Part shown: piece by piece, positions 1 through 8,609 of the stretch
How positions within the stretch are numbered: position 1 is the stretch's first letter
Layout: each line of letters starts with the position of its first letter
Assembly (NCBI RefSeq): GCF_005869225.1
Contig: NZ_SWFP01000002.1
Location: forward strand, 1,178,001 to 1,242,000
Direction of reading: 5' to 3'
DNA length: 64,000 nt
Source of the DNA: Dyadobacter bucti
Lineage (GTDB): Bacteria; Bacteroidota; Bacteroidia; Cytophagales; Spirosomataceae
Translations under genes and position numbers: made by a program
The notes under the pieces: generated by a model
Database searches by the model: none
What the model was told of the DNA's origin: nothing
The model's input: only the letters and a program-made list of their open reading frames with translations

Positions 1-1727
1 AATGTGACCGACCCGCCATTCCTTTCGTTCTCTTTCGTAGCTAAAAACGATGGCCCATACCCCCCTTTTTTTACCACTTCCCACTCCCCTTTGACTGCAA
101 CATGCTTCGTATCGTCATTATCGACCAGAATCTCAGGTACCAAACCATTCACCAGCGGATCAGTCTTTAATCTGGCCTGCAATTTGGCGACATCGATACG
201 CTGAACGCTGGTTTTGGAATCAATTGCCATGACTGCTGCGACGGCCGAGGATTGCGCCAGCACCATAAACACGGGCTCCATACGGATAGAGCCGTAGGCG
301 ATGTGCGAAGCTGAAAGACAGACCGGCACCAGCAAATTGGTACATTCCTTTTCCTTCGGCACTAGTGACCCATAGGCGATCGGGTAAGGGCCGAATCCGC
401 CGACCTCGACATTCCCCTCGTTTTTGGCCATGCCGTTCACCACAATGCGCTGAATGTTATGCGAATCCATCGTGTAGGCGGCCATTCCCACACCGTCCTT
501 GACTACTTCCTTCCCCTCACAATTGGCTTGGGTCATTACATAGTTGCCAATCATTCGCCTTGCCTCCCGGACGTACAATTGCGGCGACCAGTGCCCGGTT
601 TCAACATATTCATCTTTGGGATAACCCCATTTCAGCATTGCCTCCCTCAGTTCAGAAGGAACCCGTGGATCGTGGCCAAAAAAGTACAGCAAACCTTTGG
701 TGTAGCTTTCGTGCGCTTTGATAATTTCCTCCCGCTTCTTGTAGCCGGCATCCGGATAGTCGTAGTTCATACCGATCATATCCGTCGAAAAGCCGTTCCG
801 GTTGTTAATGTCCGTTTTGTTATTGGGCATTTTCGACCAGATAAAGTAGTCGTTCAGGGTTTTCCGTTCAGGTTGCCTGGCGATCAGCCGGGCAAGGAGT
901 TCGAAATGGGCGGGGTCATAGCCATCGGGTTTTGTAATTGGCACCATATTACCGGGATCCGATGTCAGGCAAATACGGTAATTATATGCCTGCACCTTTT
1001 TGTCGCCTGTTCCGTTTGGTTCCAGTTTATCATTGGAAACACCCCATACCAGTCCGCTTTCCGACTTTCCTGCAATTTTATAGGGGTCGATACCGTCGGG
1101 AAGCTGATGTCCCTTCATGAGCTGAACGCCGTTGATCGTCTCGTTGTAATCAGCGTTGGCCTCCCGCCCTACCGCATATTTCACACCCGCTTTGGCCATC
1201 AGGTCGCCTTCGTAAGTACAATCCAGAAAAACCTTTGCGACAATGGTGCGGTTGGATTTGGTATCGGGTTTGAGGCTGTTTTCCAAAACGATGGACTTGA
1301 TTTCAGCACCGGATTTACTGGCACTGATGACCCTGCTTTGATATAAAACCTTGATCCCGGCCTCGTCGAGATACTGCTGCAGATATTTCTTGGCGACGCC
1401 CGGTTCGAATGTCCATTGCTCGAACTTGCCGTAATGTTTGCCGATCCGACGATAAAAGTCACGCGACAGACCGGTGATCGCATATTTGTTCCCGATATCC
1501 GTATAACCGAGCCCACCGGAAGTCATGCCTCCCAAATGCCCGCCCGGCTCGATCAGCACAACCGTTTTACCCATTTTTTTAGCCGTATAAGCTGCTATCA
1601 CGCCGGCCGACGTTGCTCCGTAAATGCATACATCCGCTTGTACAGGACTCTCGGCACCGAACCTGAACCCCGATAGCAGGAATGCCGCTAAACAGGCGAT
1701 CTGCGCTATTGCTATCCTTTTTCTCAT
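1..1727 (-). CDS. FAD-dependent oxidoreductase, secreted (3' end cut off by window)
   Basis: An open frame runs from ATG at 1727 leftward off the window edge, about 575 codons without a stop. After a signal peptide (MRKRIAIAQIACLAAFLLSG), residues near 30-60 carry a Rossmann-type dinucleotide fold with GATSAGVIAAYTAKK and the E of VVLIEPGGHLGGM that would bind the FAD ribose. This matches the FAD_oxidored family (PF12831), whose members in Bacteroidota are exported and often annotated as xanthan lyase-like or simply FAD-dependent oxidoreductase; the substrate is not known. The C-terminal end is missing, so total length and any added carbohydrate-binding module cannot be judged. The gene stands alone, with about 250 bases upstream before the next, oppositely oriented, locus. 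Confidence 0.85.
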   Translation of the reverse strand, partial: MRKRIAIAQIACLAAFLLSGFRFGAESPVQADVCIYGATSAGVIAAYTAKKMGKTVVLIEPGGHLGGMTSGGLGYTDIGNKYAITGLSRDFYRRIGKHYGKFEQWTFEPGVAKKYLQQYLDEAGIKVLYQSRVISASKSGAEIKSIVLENSLKPDTKSNRTIVAKVFLDCTYEGDLMAKAGVKYAVGREANADYNETINGVQLMKGHQLPDGIDPYKIAGKSESGLVWGVSNDKLEPNGTGDKKVQAYNYRICLTSDPGNMVPITKPDGYDPAHFELLARLIARQPERKTLNDYFIWSKMPNNKTDINNRNGFSTDMIGMNYDYPDAGYKKREEIIKAHESYTKGLLYFFGHDPRVPSELREAMLKWGYPKDEYVETGHWSPQLYVREARRMIGNYVMTQANCEGKEVVKDGVGMAAYTMDSHNIQRIVVNGMAKNEGNVEVGGFGPYPIAYGSLVPKEKECTNLLVPVCLSASHIAYGSIRMEPVFMVLAQSSAVAAVMAIDSKTSVQRIDVAKLQARLKTDPLVNGLVPEILVDNDDTKHVAVKGEWEVVKKGGYGPSFLATKENERNGGSVT

Positions 1728-1980
1728 TATTTTTTATGGTTTTTATGCTCAGTAACCCGGACTCCGATCCTTGGCGGTGACCGCTTTGTGATGTGATCTT
1801 GGCATTTGGGGTCAGCGTTGTTTGAATAATCCCCTAATTTGAAAAAAAATCATGTTAATCCCGCAATAGTCTCTACCGGTTCTTTACAGGTGACGCTGAG
1901 TGCAGGATCTTGCCATTACCGGCCAGAAGAAAATCGGTATATTGGCACAACTTCGCAACAGCTGAATAATTAAAACATCA

Positions 1981-2655
1981 TTGACCCTTACTATCAGATC
2001 AATTACCTTGGTTTTCCCGCATTCATTGGTTATTTTCTTTTTGTTCATTATCTCTAATGCGTTTGGACAGCAGGCAATCACCAATATTTCTACGGCCGGG
2101 CACCTGCCAATTCCCGGAACGAAAGTGAGCGTTGTGCCCCCGGGTGGCTTTAAAAAGCATCGAATTTCGCTGGATTTCAACAGCCGTAAAGTGGCTCGAG
2201 TATCATGGTCGTCAGCATTCCAGGGCCGGCTGAAAAAGTTCAGGCCGGGTTGACAAAGGATGCTCTTTTATCGCAAGGTTTTGAAATACTCATTCATTTA
2301 CAACACAGATGGAAAGCTCCCTACGGAGTCCACGGATCGGGTATCCTATGTTATCGCGAAGTCATTTTCAAAAGTGCAACCGGAGGAAAAAAAGCTCTTT
2401 TGCTTAAACAGGATAAAACAGCTGCATCCCGAAATAAAGGTCGATCAGACCAGTGAGCTAAGCGTTGACGGAATCACTGGCTACGAACTCAGCGGAGACG
2501 TCAGCAACAAGAAATATGACCAGGATGAGAAAATCTATCAGGCAATCCTGTTTAGCGACAATCTGTATTATATCATGATCGGCTCCGCCAACACCGGTTT
2601 CGCGAAGAATCTGGAGATTTTCAAATCCCTAACACGGACATTCAAGCGTAAGTAG
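1981..2655 (+). pseudogene. decayed small secreted protein, two frameshifts
   Basis: The locus starts at a TTG (1981) with a hydrophobic export signal ending near FGQ, followed by the conserved-looking segment IPGTKVSVVPPGGFK. Homology-like text then jumps frame: from about 2190 the sensible reading is in another frame (SSIMVVSIPGPAEKVQAG, 2193-2290), and from about 2290 it returns to the first frame and continues to a plausible C-terminus (ILFSDNLYYIMIGSA, then a basic tail) ending at 2655. Reading the three pieces together gives a protein of about 220 residues. The piecewise logic is seen in the sequence; I recall similar secreted proteins of unknown function in Cytophagales but cannot name a family. 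It is either a true pseudogene or two indel errors. Confidence 0.6.
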
Positions 2656-2712
2656 TGATGGAGAGCGATCATACAGTTTACGGAAGGAAGAACATCTGCC
2701 GGCTTACCAATT

Positions 2713-4926
2713 TTAATAACAATCGGTCATCAGCTGATTGCGGCTTTTGTAAAAACTGAGGCTCTGATTGTTTTTTGACAGACAAAGTTCGTCCAGCAAG
2801 AGCTCCACATCTTTCTGCATTCTTAAAGACCCACAGATCATGATCACGCCACGGTTCCTCAGAAGGTCCGTAAAATATTCGGCGTCCGTTCGGATCAGAT
2901 CCATCACATATTGCGGTTCGGCTCCCCGGGAGTGGGCTATGTTCAGACTTTCCAGGCGTTTCTGTCCAATTTCAAAAGATGCGAACTGTCGGTACTGCTC
3001 TGTCAGTTGGTTGTCATACCTGAACCCTGCATACATTCTTACCGGAATATTTGCATGGTTATTCATGACCATTCCCAAAAAAGGTGCTATACCGGTGCCG
3101 TTAGCAATCATAACAACGGAGCCCGCCTTTTGCGGAAAATGGAAGCCGGGATTATGCATAATACGGGCTTTCAGTTTGCTGTTCACTTCCAGTTTGTAAA
3201 GGTAACCCGAACCCAGACCGTTTTCGTAGAGCTTTACCATCAGCTGGACCATCCCATTGTTTTGTCCGATCGAATAGAAGCGTTCGCGGCTGTCGCCTGC
3301 GGGGTAGATCGCCAGCAGGTCGCCGGACTGGAAAACACCAGGTGATTCCGGCGCGAGCACTATTTTGAATGTTGCATTATCCGCACTAACAAGGGTTTTT
3401 TCTACTACTTTCAAATTTTTCAGCCCGACCTGTTTGGTTGTATAAAGTGCCGGAGCGGTGGCCAGGGCGGTCAGGGATTTCTCGCTCCATGCATGAACCC
3501 ACCGGACAAATTCTTCCGGAGACTTATCATTGACCGTGTAAAGGTTCAGGTGCCGTTTGGCCCATTGCTGCTTTTCCAGCAGCTGATCGACATCTTTGGC
3601 AAATTCGCAGAAATCGGCGTAGGCCTTTGATCCGAAACCGACAACGCTGAATGAAATATCCTGCTGCTGACTGATTTTTTGTACCAGATCGGTAAAATGA
3701 GTCGCGTTTGCCGGTGGACTGCCCAATCCGTAGGTTGAGGTAAAAACAATCAGATGCTGCGCCTGAGGATAGGCTTTGTACTGATTCATTTCGGAAATAA
3801 AAGAGCGCTTCCCGTCCGCAAGCAGCTGCTGATGTATCTGATTGGCAAAGAATAAAGTGCTGCCATTTTCGGTCCCTGCCAGTACTACAATTTCCGCGCT
3901 TTCGGCTTTAAACTTATTTCTTATTTTAGTCCGGGTTCGCTTCAAAGTCATCACAAAGCCCGTGTAAATGAACGCCAGAATGTTCAGCGAAGAAAAGCCC
4001 AATACAATAGCCCACAAAATGTTGGTACGGCCCGTGTGCAGGTCCAGGCTTAATTTTTCAAAAATTACGGTATCGTTGTATGATGTTTGCCCGGCAATGG
4101 TGCCATCGATCTGGTTGACCCTGATGGTTTTATCCCTCAGTTTCAGAATATAAAATTCTTCCGGATCTCCTTCAAAAAGAGGGAATTCTATCTTTTCAAC
4201 ATCAGCAAGTTTCGTTTGCCGAAATACTGGAAATTTGTTTTTTTCCAGAGCTACCGGTTCGGCCGGCTGTACCACACCGGGTGCATCCACACCGGGTAAT
4301 TCCACCTCATCCTGATTCATGACTCCTATCCTGACCATAAAAAGGTAAGTTCCGGTGAGCGCAATGATGAGAATGGGAACCAGAAAGAGCCTGCCGCTGA
4401 CTACATGAAAATATTGGGAGAAAAAATCGCGGTTTATTTTTGCAAAAAAATGGCGTACGCCTTGTTGCCGTTTAACGATTAAAATAACGCCGCTTATCGC
4501 GATCAGAAGTAGCAGAAAGGAGACCACCCCCACTATAATTCGTCCGGTCTCTTTGAGGAACAAAGACCGGTGTAACGAAATATTCCATTGGATAAAATCG
4601 CTTTTGGGCACGATCTGCCCTAAAACCCTACCATCCCGCGGATCAATGTAAGCCTTTACATGCTCACCCTCTTCATTGGTGGCGTCAATTGTCACAAACT
4701 GATTGTGGTCCACAGACAGCTCAATGATTTCGGGGTAGATCTTACTCAGAGCCGGTATGCACTCCGCCAGATTAACGGAATTGATATCCTTAATCCGGTA
4801 AGCTGGCATTTTTTCATTCACTGCGTCATACGCCAGAATGACCCCTGTTACCGAAAGAATTACCAGGAACAGCGTAGAAACAAATGCCAGCGCTAAATGT
4901 GCAAACCTCCAGATAGAGAGAGTCAT
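2713..4926 (-). CDS. PepSY membrane protein fused to flavodoxin and FAD/NAD(P)H reductase (XusC-like)
   Basis: A 737-residue fusion that probably reduces periplasmic iron-chelate, or a flavin carrier, at the cost of cytoplasmic NAD(P)H. The first ~340 residues have the PepSY_TM layout: four membrane helices (about 8-33, 125-150, 170-195, 305-330) with periplasmic PepSY domains between. Then comes a flavodoxin domain (VLAGTENGSTLFF, about 350; STYGLGSPPANATHF, about 400) and a ferredoxin-reductase module with the FAD motif RFYSIGQ (about 560), nucleotide-binding GTGIAPFLGM (about 615) and C-terminal ICGSLRMQKDVE. It is the last gene of the leftward iron operon, 5 bases after the DUF2271 gene. 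The architecture resembles bacterial sulfite-reductase-flavoprotein-like PepSY fusions; Bacteroides XusC is PepSY only. Substrate is inferred from context. Confidence 0.85.
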   Translation of the reverse strand: MTLSIWRFAHLALAFVSTLFLVILSVTGVILAYDAVNEKMPAYRIKDINSVNLAECIPALSKIYPEIIELSVDHNQFVTIDATNEEGEHVKAYIDPRDGRVLGQIVPKSDFIQWNISLHRSLFLKETGRIIVGVVSFLLLLIAISGVILIVKRQQGVRHFFAKINRDFFSQYFHVVSGRLFLVPILIIALTGTYLFMVRIGVMNQDEVELPGVDAPGVVQPAEPVALEKNKFPVFRQTKLADVEKIEFPLFEGDPEEFYILKLRDKTIRVNQIDGTIAGQTSYNDTVIFEKLSLDLHTGRTNILWAIVLGFSSLNILAFIYTGFVMTLKRTRTKIRNKFKAESAEIVVLAGTENGSTLFFANQIHQQLLADGKRSFISEMNQYKAYPQAQHLIVFTSTYGLGSPPANATHFTDLVQKISQQQDISFSVVGFGSKAYADFCEFAKDVDQLLEKQQWAKRHLNLYTVNDKSPEEFVRWVHAWSEKSLTALATAPALYTTKQVGLKNLKVVEKTLVSADNATFKIVLAPESPGVFQSGDLLAIYPAGDSRERFYSIGQNNGMVQLMVKLYENGLGSGYLYKLEVNSKLKARIMHNPGFHFPQKAGSVVMIANGTGIAPFLGMVMNNHANIPVRMYAGFRYDNQLTEQYRQFASFEIGQKRLESLNIAHSRGAEPQYVMDLIRTDAEYFTDLLRNRGVIMICGSLRMQKDVELLLDELCLSKNNQSLSFYKSRNQLMTDCY

Positions 4927-4931
4927 TGGAC

Positions 4932-5417
4932 TTATTGTACTTTACTTAGTTTTACAAAGCGAATATACCCGCTTCCTGTTGTCCGCTCGGCAAGGCCTTC
5001 TGTGGTTAAAGGAATTTCGACATCGGCAACATGATATTTCTGTTCTTCCACGGCCGTTTCAAACCTTAATTTGTACCCCTTGTTCATTTTAGCATCTTCC
5101 ACCTCTATCACATGCACGGCCCTGTCTCCTCCTGTAACAGAGGCACCTGTGATGGCACTGAGCTTCGCCTTTGTTTTCGTCTGGTACTTGTGCCATTCTT
5201 TAAGTGTGTTATACCATTGTTTGTCTGGCCCCAGTACATACAATGTTTTGTCGTAAGCACCCTGAGGGTTGATCAGAGAGATCACCACATAAGCAGCCTC
5301 ACCACGATAGCCGTTCATTTGTACAAGGCACTTGTATTTACTGGTTTGAGCGAAAGCATTGGCGGCAAAATATACTATAAAAACGAATGACAAAAGCGGC
5401 TTAAAAAAATACTTCAT
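4932..5417 (-). CDS. DUF2271 periplasmic protein
   Basis: A 161-residue exported protein; I take the start at MKYFFKPLLSF (5417) because the signal peptide ending at NAFAQ begins there, though an in-frame ATG lies 15 bases upstream. The body fits DUF2271: GEAAYVVISLINPQG, a central DKQWYNTLKEWHKYQ, then GASVTGGDR and a C-terminal beta-rich part. DUF2271 proteins are habitually encoded beside PepSY/flavin reductases and are thought to work with them in the periplasm; no biochemical role is firmly known to me. It sits 5 bases upstream of the PepSY-flavodoxin gene, so translation of the two is likely linked. Confidence 0.8.
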   Translation of the reverse strand: MKYFFKPLLSFVFIVYFAANAFAQTSKYKCLVQMNGYRGEAAYVVISLINPQGAYDKTLYVLGPDKQWYNTLKEWHKYQTKTKAKLSAITGASVTGGDRAVHVIEVEDAKMNKGYKLRFETAVEEQKYHVADVEIPLTTEGLAERTTGSGYIRFVKLSKVQ

Positions 5418-5455
5418 CGGTTGGGTATTCAATGGGTGAATGTGTTTTGAATTTT

Positions 5456-5597
5456 GAATGAGTGAATTTTGAATGAGTGAATGTGGAATGGCTGAATAGT
5501 CAACGGTCGAACGGTTTATGACTAATCAAAAAATAATCATTCACTCATTCACTCATTCACTCATTCACTCATTACCTCATTCCCTCATTCCCTCATT
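5456..5597. repeat. 8-bp tandem repeat with inverted partner copies
   Basis: From 5538 to 5597 the unit CATTCACT repeats four times, followed by variants CATTACCT, CATTCCCT (twice) and a partial CATT. To the left, GAATGAGTGAAT occurs at 5456-5467 and 5471-5482, which is the reverse complement of the same motif. The two blocks could pair as a long hairpin or cruciform with a loop of about 55 bases. The right block reaches the stop codon of the ankyrin-repeat gene and the left block lies just upstream of the DUF2271 gene, so on the transcript it separates these two operon members. Confidence 0.9.
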
Positions 5598-7116
5598 ATT
5601 TCAAAAAGTCCAGCGTCACGTTATTATCTGCCAGGAAATTATTTTCCTTCGCCAGGTCATAGGCAGTCTCGCCAAATTCGGTTTTGAGTTCCTTCTTTGC
5701 CCCTAATGATATCAGCGTTTTCATCATTTTATCATCCTTGGCCACCAGAGCAGCCTTGTGCAAAGGAGTAGCTCCTTCTTTATCCTGCGCATTGATGTTG
5801 ACGCCAAGTGCCGTAGCCTTCTGGAACAGTTTCAGATTTTGTTTTGCTACCGCCAAGTGGAACAGCGTATTTCCGTTTTTCTGGGGCGCTGAAACATCCA
5901 GGCCACCGTTTTTCAGTATTTCCAGTTTTTTTTCAAAATCCTGCTCAGCGCGTTCCCTGCCATTTCCACCCTGACCACCGGGACCGCCTCCCGGGCCGCC
6001 TTCTCTGTATGATTCGAACCAGTAGTAGGCCAGGTTATTGTCATCTTTATCCAGCACGTTGATATCCGCTCCGTTTTTCAACAACAATGCGGCAACCTCG
6101 GATGATCCGCTCGCGATAGCCCTGGTTAACGCTGATTCTCCTTTTTCATTTACTGCATTGATGTTCTTAACCTTAGGCAGCAAAGTCTTCTCTATCAGCT
6201 CAACATCTCTTCCGGAAGCAGCCAATATGAGCAAAGTATTGCCTTCATTGTCAGCTTTATTCAGATCCACACCTTTATCGACAAAATAGGCGATTACCTC
6301 AGCATTCGGCCTGCGGATAAGCTGGTGCATTATTGTCGCCCCGTCTTTGTTGATCGTTTTCGGATCCAATTTCAGGGTTTCTACCAGATATCTGAAAGTT
6401 TCGATTCCATTGCTTGACATTCTGGATCCCTGTGTCGCGAAAAACAAGGCATTGCCGGTCGGTTTAACACCTCTTTTCATCAGCTTTTCCATAAGCTCCT
6501 TATTTCCCGTTCTTGCCGCGTAGTCTGCAACCGTGCGCCCGTATTCATCTTTATCCGAAATAGAAAGTCCTTTCGAAATGAAGTAGTCGGTGAGCGTAAG
6601 GTCCGGATCTGCGGCCACGCCCAGCATGAGTACCGTGGCGCCGTTTTCATACTTTGCCTTAGGAGACACGCCAGCTTTAAACAAGGCTTCGTAAACCCCC
6701 TTGTCCTGGTTTCCATTGGAAGCTGCATTGCCAATGACACTGGCCCCGTGGCTATCGGTCAGATCCACATCAGAGCCTTTTTCGATCAGGTAACTTACCA
6801 GCTCTGCATTGCCCCTCGCTGCCGCCCAATGCAGGTACGAGGCGCTGTGGTGCGTTTTTTTCTTCACGCCGTTCCCTTCCTGTTCCACCATAAATTTAAT
6901 GGTCTCCAGTGGCGCGCCGTTTAAAATGGCTCTGGCAGTAGGATCCCAGGATGCCGCATCCGGCTTGGAAGGACTATTTCCTTTTGCAATTTCGGCTTTA
7001 ACCTGCTCAACATTCGGTTTCGTTTTCCAGAAATCGGCGCTCATGAGCGTGTTGGCTTGTTGCGCATTTACCTGTAATGCGTTGATTATTAATGCAGAAA
7101 TAAGGATTTTTTTCAT
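5596..7116 (-). CDS. secreted ankyrin-repeat protein of the iron-uptake operon
   Basis: A 506-residue protein with an export signal ([20 protein letters not shown]) followed by about a dozen ankyrin repeats covering nearly the whole chain; clear repeat cores are [20 protein letters not shown] near 460, [20 protein letters not shown] near 330 and [20 protein letters not shown] near 290. A glycine-rich insertion ([12 protein letters not shown], about 375) interrupts the array. Ankyrin domains bind other proteins, so a scaffold role in the periplasm is likely, but the partner is unknown. It lies third in the leftward operon after the TonB receptor and DUF4374 genes, a position conserved for such proteins in related iron loci as far as I recall. 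Confidence 0.85.
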   Translation of the reverse strand: MKKILISALIINALQVNAQQANTLMSADFWKTKPNVEQVKAEIAKGNSPSKPDAASWDPTARAILNGAPLETIKFMVEQEGNGVKKKTHHSASYLHWAAARGNAELVSYLIEKGSDVDLTDSHGASVIGNAASNGNQDKGVYEALFKAGVSPKAKYENGATVLMLGVAADPDLTLTDYFISKGLSISDKDEYGRTVADYAARTGNKELMEKLMKRGVKPTGNALFFATQGSRMSSNGIETFRYLVETLKLDPKTINKDGATIMHQLIRRPNAEVIAYFVDKGVDLNKADNEGNTLLILAASGRDVELIEKTLLPKVKNINAVNEKGESALTRAIASGSSEVAALLLKNGADINVLDKDDNNLAYYWFESYREGGPGGGPGGQGGNGRERAEQDFEKKLEILKNGGLDVSAPQKNGNTLFHLAVAKQNLKLFQKATALGVNINAQDKEGATPLHKAALVAKDDKMMKTLISLGAKKELKTEFGETAYDLAKENNFLADNNVTLDFLK

Positions 7117-7260
7117 ATACTGAGAAGTAGTTAGCTGTTTTTTTTATACAAAAAAGGAGATACAACATGTTTAGCGCTGTATCTCTCTTTGTCAATCCCT
7201 GGTCATTTTACGACTTGCATGGCAGCACTTGCAAACGCCATCTGCGTAATCTTACAGCAC

Positions 7261-8598
7261 CTAGTAAGAACCCAGATAACTTGATCCTGTCTTGCCGGTC
7301 AATACGCTTCCTTTAATAACATCTTTTGTTTTCCAGTTGATTACGTACAGTCTGCCGGGCAGGTCGGTTGGGGTAAGTGGCACATAGATGTAGTCTCCGC
7401 TTACAGCAAGGTTCTGATATTGACCGAAGTTCAACCCTGCCTCGTAATCATTGCTGATCTTGGTAGCCGTTTTAGCGTTCAGATCAATCATTGCGATGTA
7501 ACCACCATTCCCGGCTATGTTGTACAATACCAGACCAATGCCGTCTTTGATGTATCTCCATGCCTGGATACGTGTACCTGTCAGGCCCAGGGCCTGATCC
7601 AGGTCGAAGTGGTAGCTGTTATCGTATTCGTTCGTGTTTTTGTCGATGCGTAGAATGTCCTTTCCGCCAGTTGCGGTAGCCTGGTAAACATGCCCGTCGG
7701 TACCCACATACTGCGTCATTGTACGGTATGAATGATTATTGGTTTTAGAGAGCGTAGAGTAAATCAGCTTTGGGTTTTGTAATGAAGGAAAGTCCACCAC
7801 AAGAGTAGTCGTCCCGAGTGTTCTGTTGGCTGCATCATTAGCCCAGGTTGGGACGCCGCTTGCGTTGTACGACAATTTGGTCGGGTCTACCTTGGCTACG
7901 TTGCAGCCGATGAAAACCTTGCTTTGGGCCTGGTTCAAAACCGGAACATCAATACGTCCCACCGAGTAGCCCTGAGCTTCCAGTTCAGCCGTGAAAGGGA
8001 AGTCGAATTCAGTGGAGTTAGGCACGCTCGCACCTTTCAGATCGATACGGGCAATCCTTACTTTTCCTCTTCCGTACTTATAAACGTGGTTTGGTGCAAC
8101 CCCATCCGAAATCGTCTGAAATCCGGTCAAATGTACGCCGATCCCGATATCCTCGGCCGCTTTGGTCCAACGTGGAGAAGTTCCAATGATATCCGAAAGA
8201 TCCAGCTCATTGCCTGTATCCTGGTAATCTTTTCCGCCCTTTACAATATACTTGTTAAACACACCGCCATCTTCGCCTGTATACTGGATGTTGTACAGTT
8301 CAGTACCATCCTCGGATGCCTGCACCCGGGCAGTACGGGCAGATCTCAGGCCAAATCCGTTGTCGTAAATATTTACCGAGAAATTGGGATCGATTGCCTG
8401 TTCGTGGGTAATGGCATAGGCCATTGTTCCACCGTTACCCGCTGTTCCTTCGTCATCGGGAATCGAAGCGGTCAGTGATATAAATTCTCTCGTCTCACCC
8501 GGGGTTTCTCCGCCCGGACCCGCTACCTCGTCGTCCTTGCAACCGCCAAAGATCACGGTAACACCCAGTATAACTGCTTTAAACAGACTTTTTTTCAT
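7261..8598 (-). CDS. DUF4374 surface lipoprotein (XusB-like)
   Basis: A 445-residue lipoprotein: signal sequence with lipobox IFGGC, then a run of acidic and glycine residues that fits a surface-export signal. The body matches DUF4374, a beta-propeller family; recurring blade-like segments include HVYQATATGGKDILRID near 305 and DYIYVPLTPTDLPGRLYVIN near 410. Bacteroides XusB, which captures ferric enterobactin at the cell surface and hands it to TonB receptor XusA, is a DUF4374 protein, so a siderophore-capturing role is inferred. It starts 11 bases after the TonB receptor gene ends, supporting co-transcription. The ligand cannot be read from sequence. Confidence 0.85.
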   Translation of the reverse strand: MKKSLFKAVILGVTVIFGGCKDDEVAGPGGETPGETREFISLTASIPDDEGTAGNGGTMAYAITHEQAIDPNFSVNIYDNGFGLRSARTARVQASEDGTELYNIQYTGEDGGVFNKYIVKGGKDYQDTGNELDLSDIIGTSPRWTKAAEDIGIGVHLTGFQTISDGVAPNHVYKYGRGKVRIARIDLKGASVPNSTEFDFPFTAELEAQGYSVGRIDVPVLNQAQSKVFIGCNVAKVDPTKLSYNASGVPTWANDAANRTLGTTTLVVDFPSLQNPKLIYSTLSKTNNHSYRTMTQYVGTDGHVYQATATGGKDILRIDKNTNEYDNSYHFDLDQALGLTGTRIQAWRYIKDGIGLVLYNIAGNGGYIAMIDLNAKTATKISNDYEAGLNFGQYQNLAVSGDYIYVPLTPTDLPGRLYVINWKTKDVIKGSVLTGKTGSSYLGSY

Positions 8599-8609
8599 TT
8601 TGAAGTTGG

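Noticed and set aside
459..1346. 295-codon plus-strand frame
   Set aside because: It lies antisense to the FAD-dependent oxidoreductase, whose motifs are clear on the minus strand; the plus-strand product has no recognisable pattern.
5538..5597. possible CRISPR-like array
   Set aside because: The unit is only 8 bases with no spacers and no cas genes nearby; it is a minisatellite.
5518..5706. 62-codon frame rich in S, H, P, L and I
   Set aside because: It is only translation of the octamer repeat running into the antisense of the ankyrin gene.
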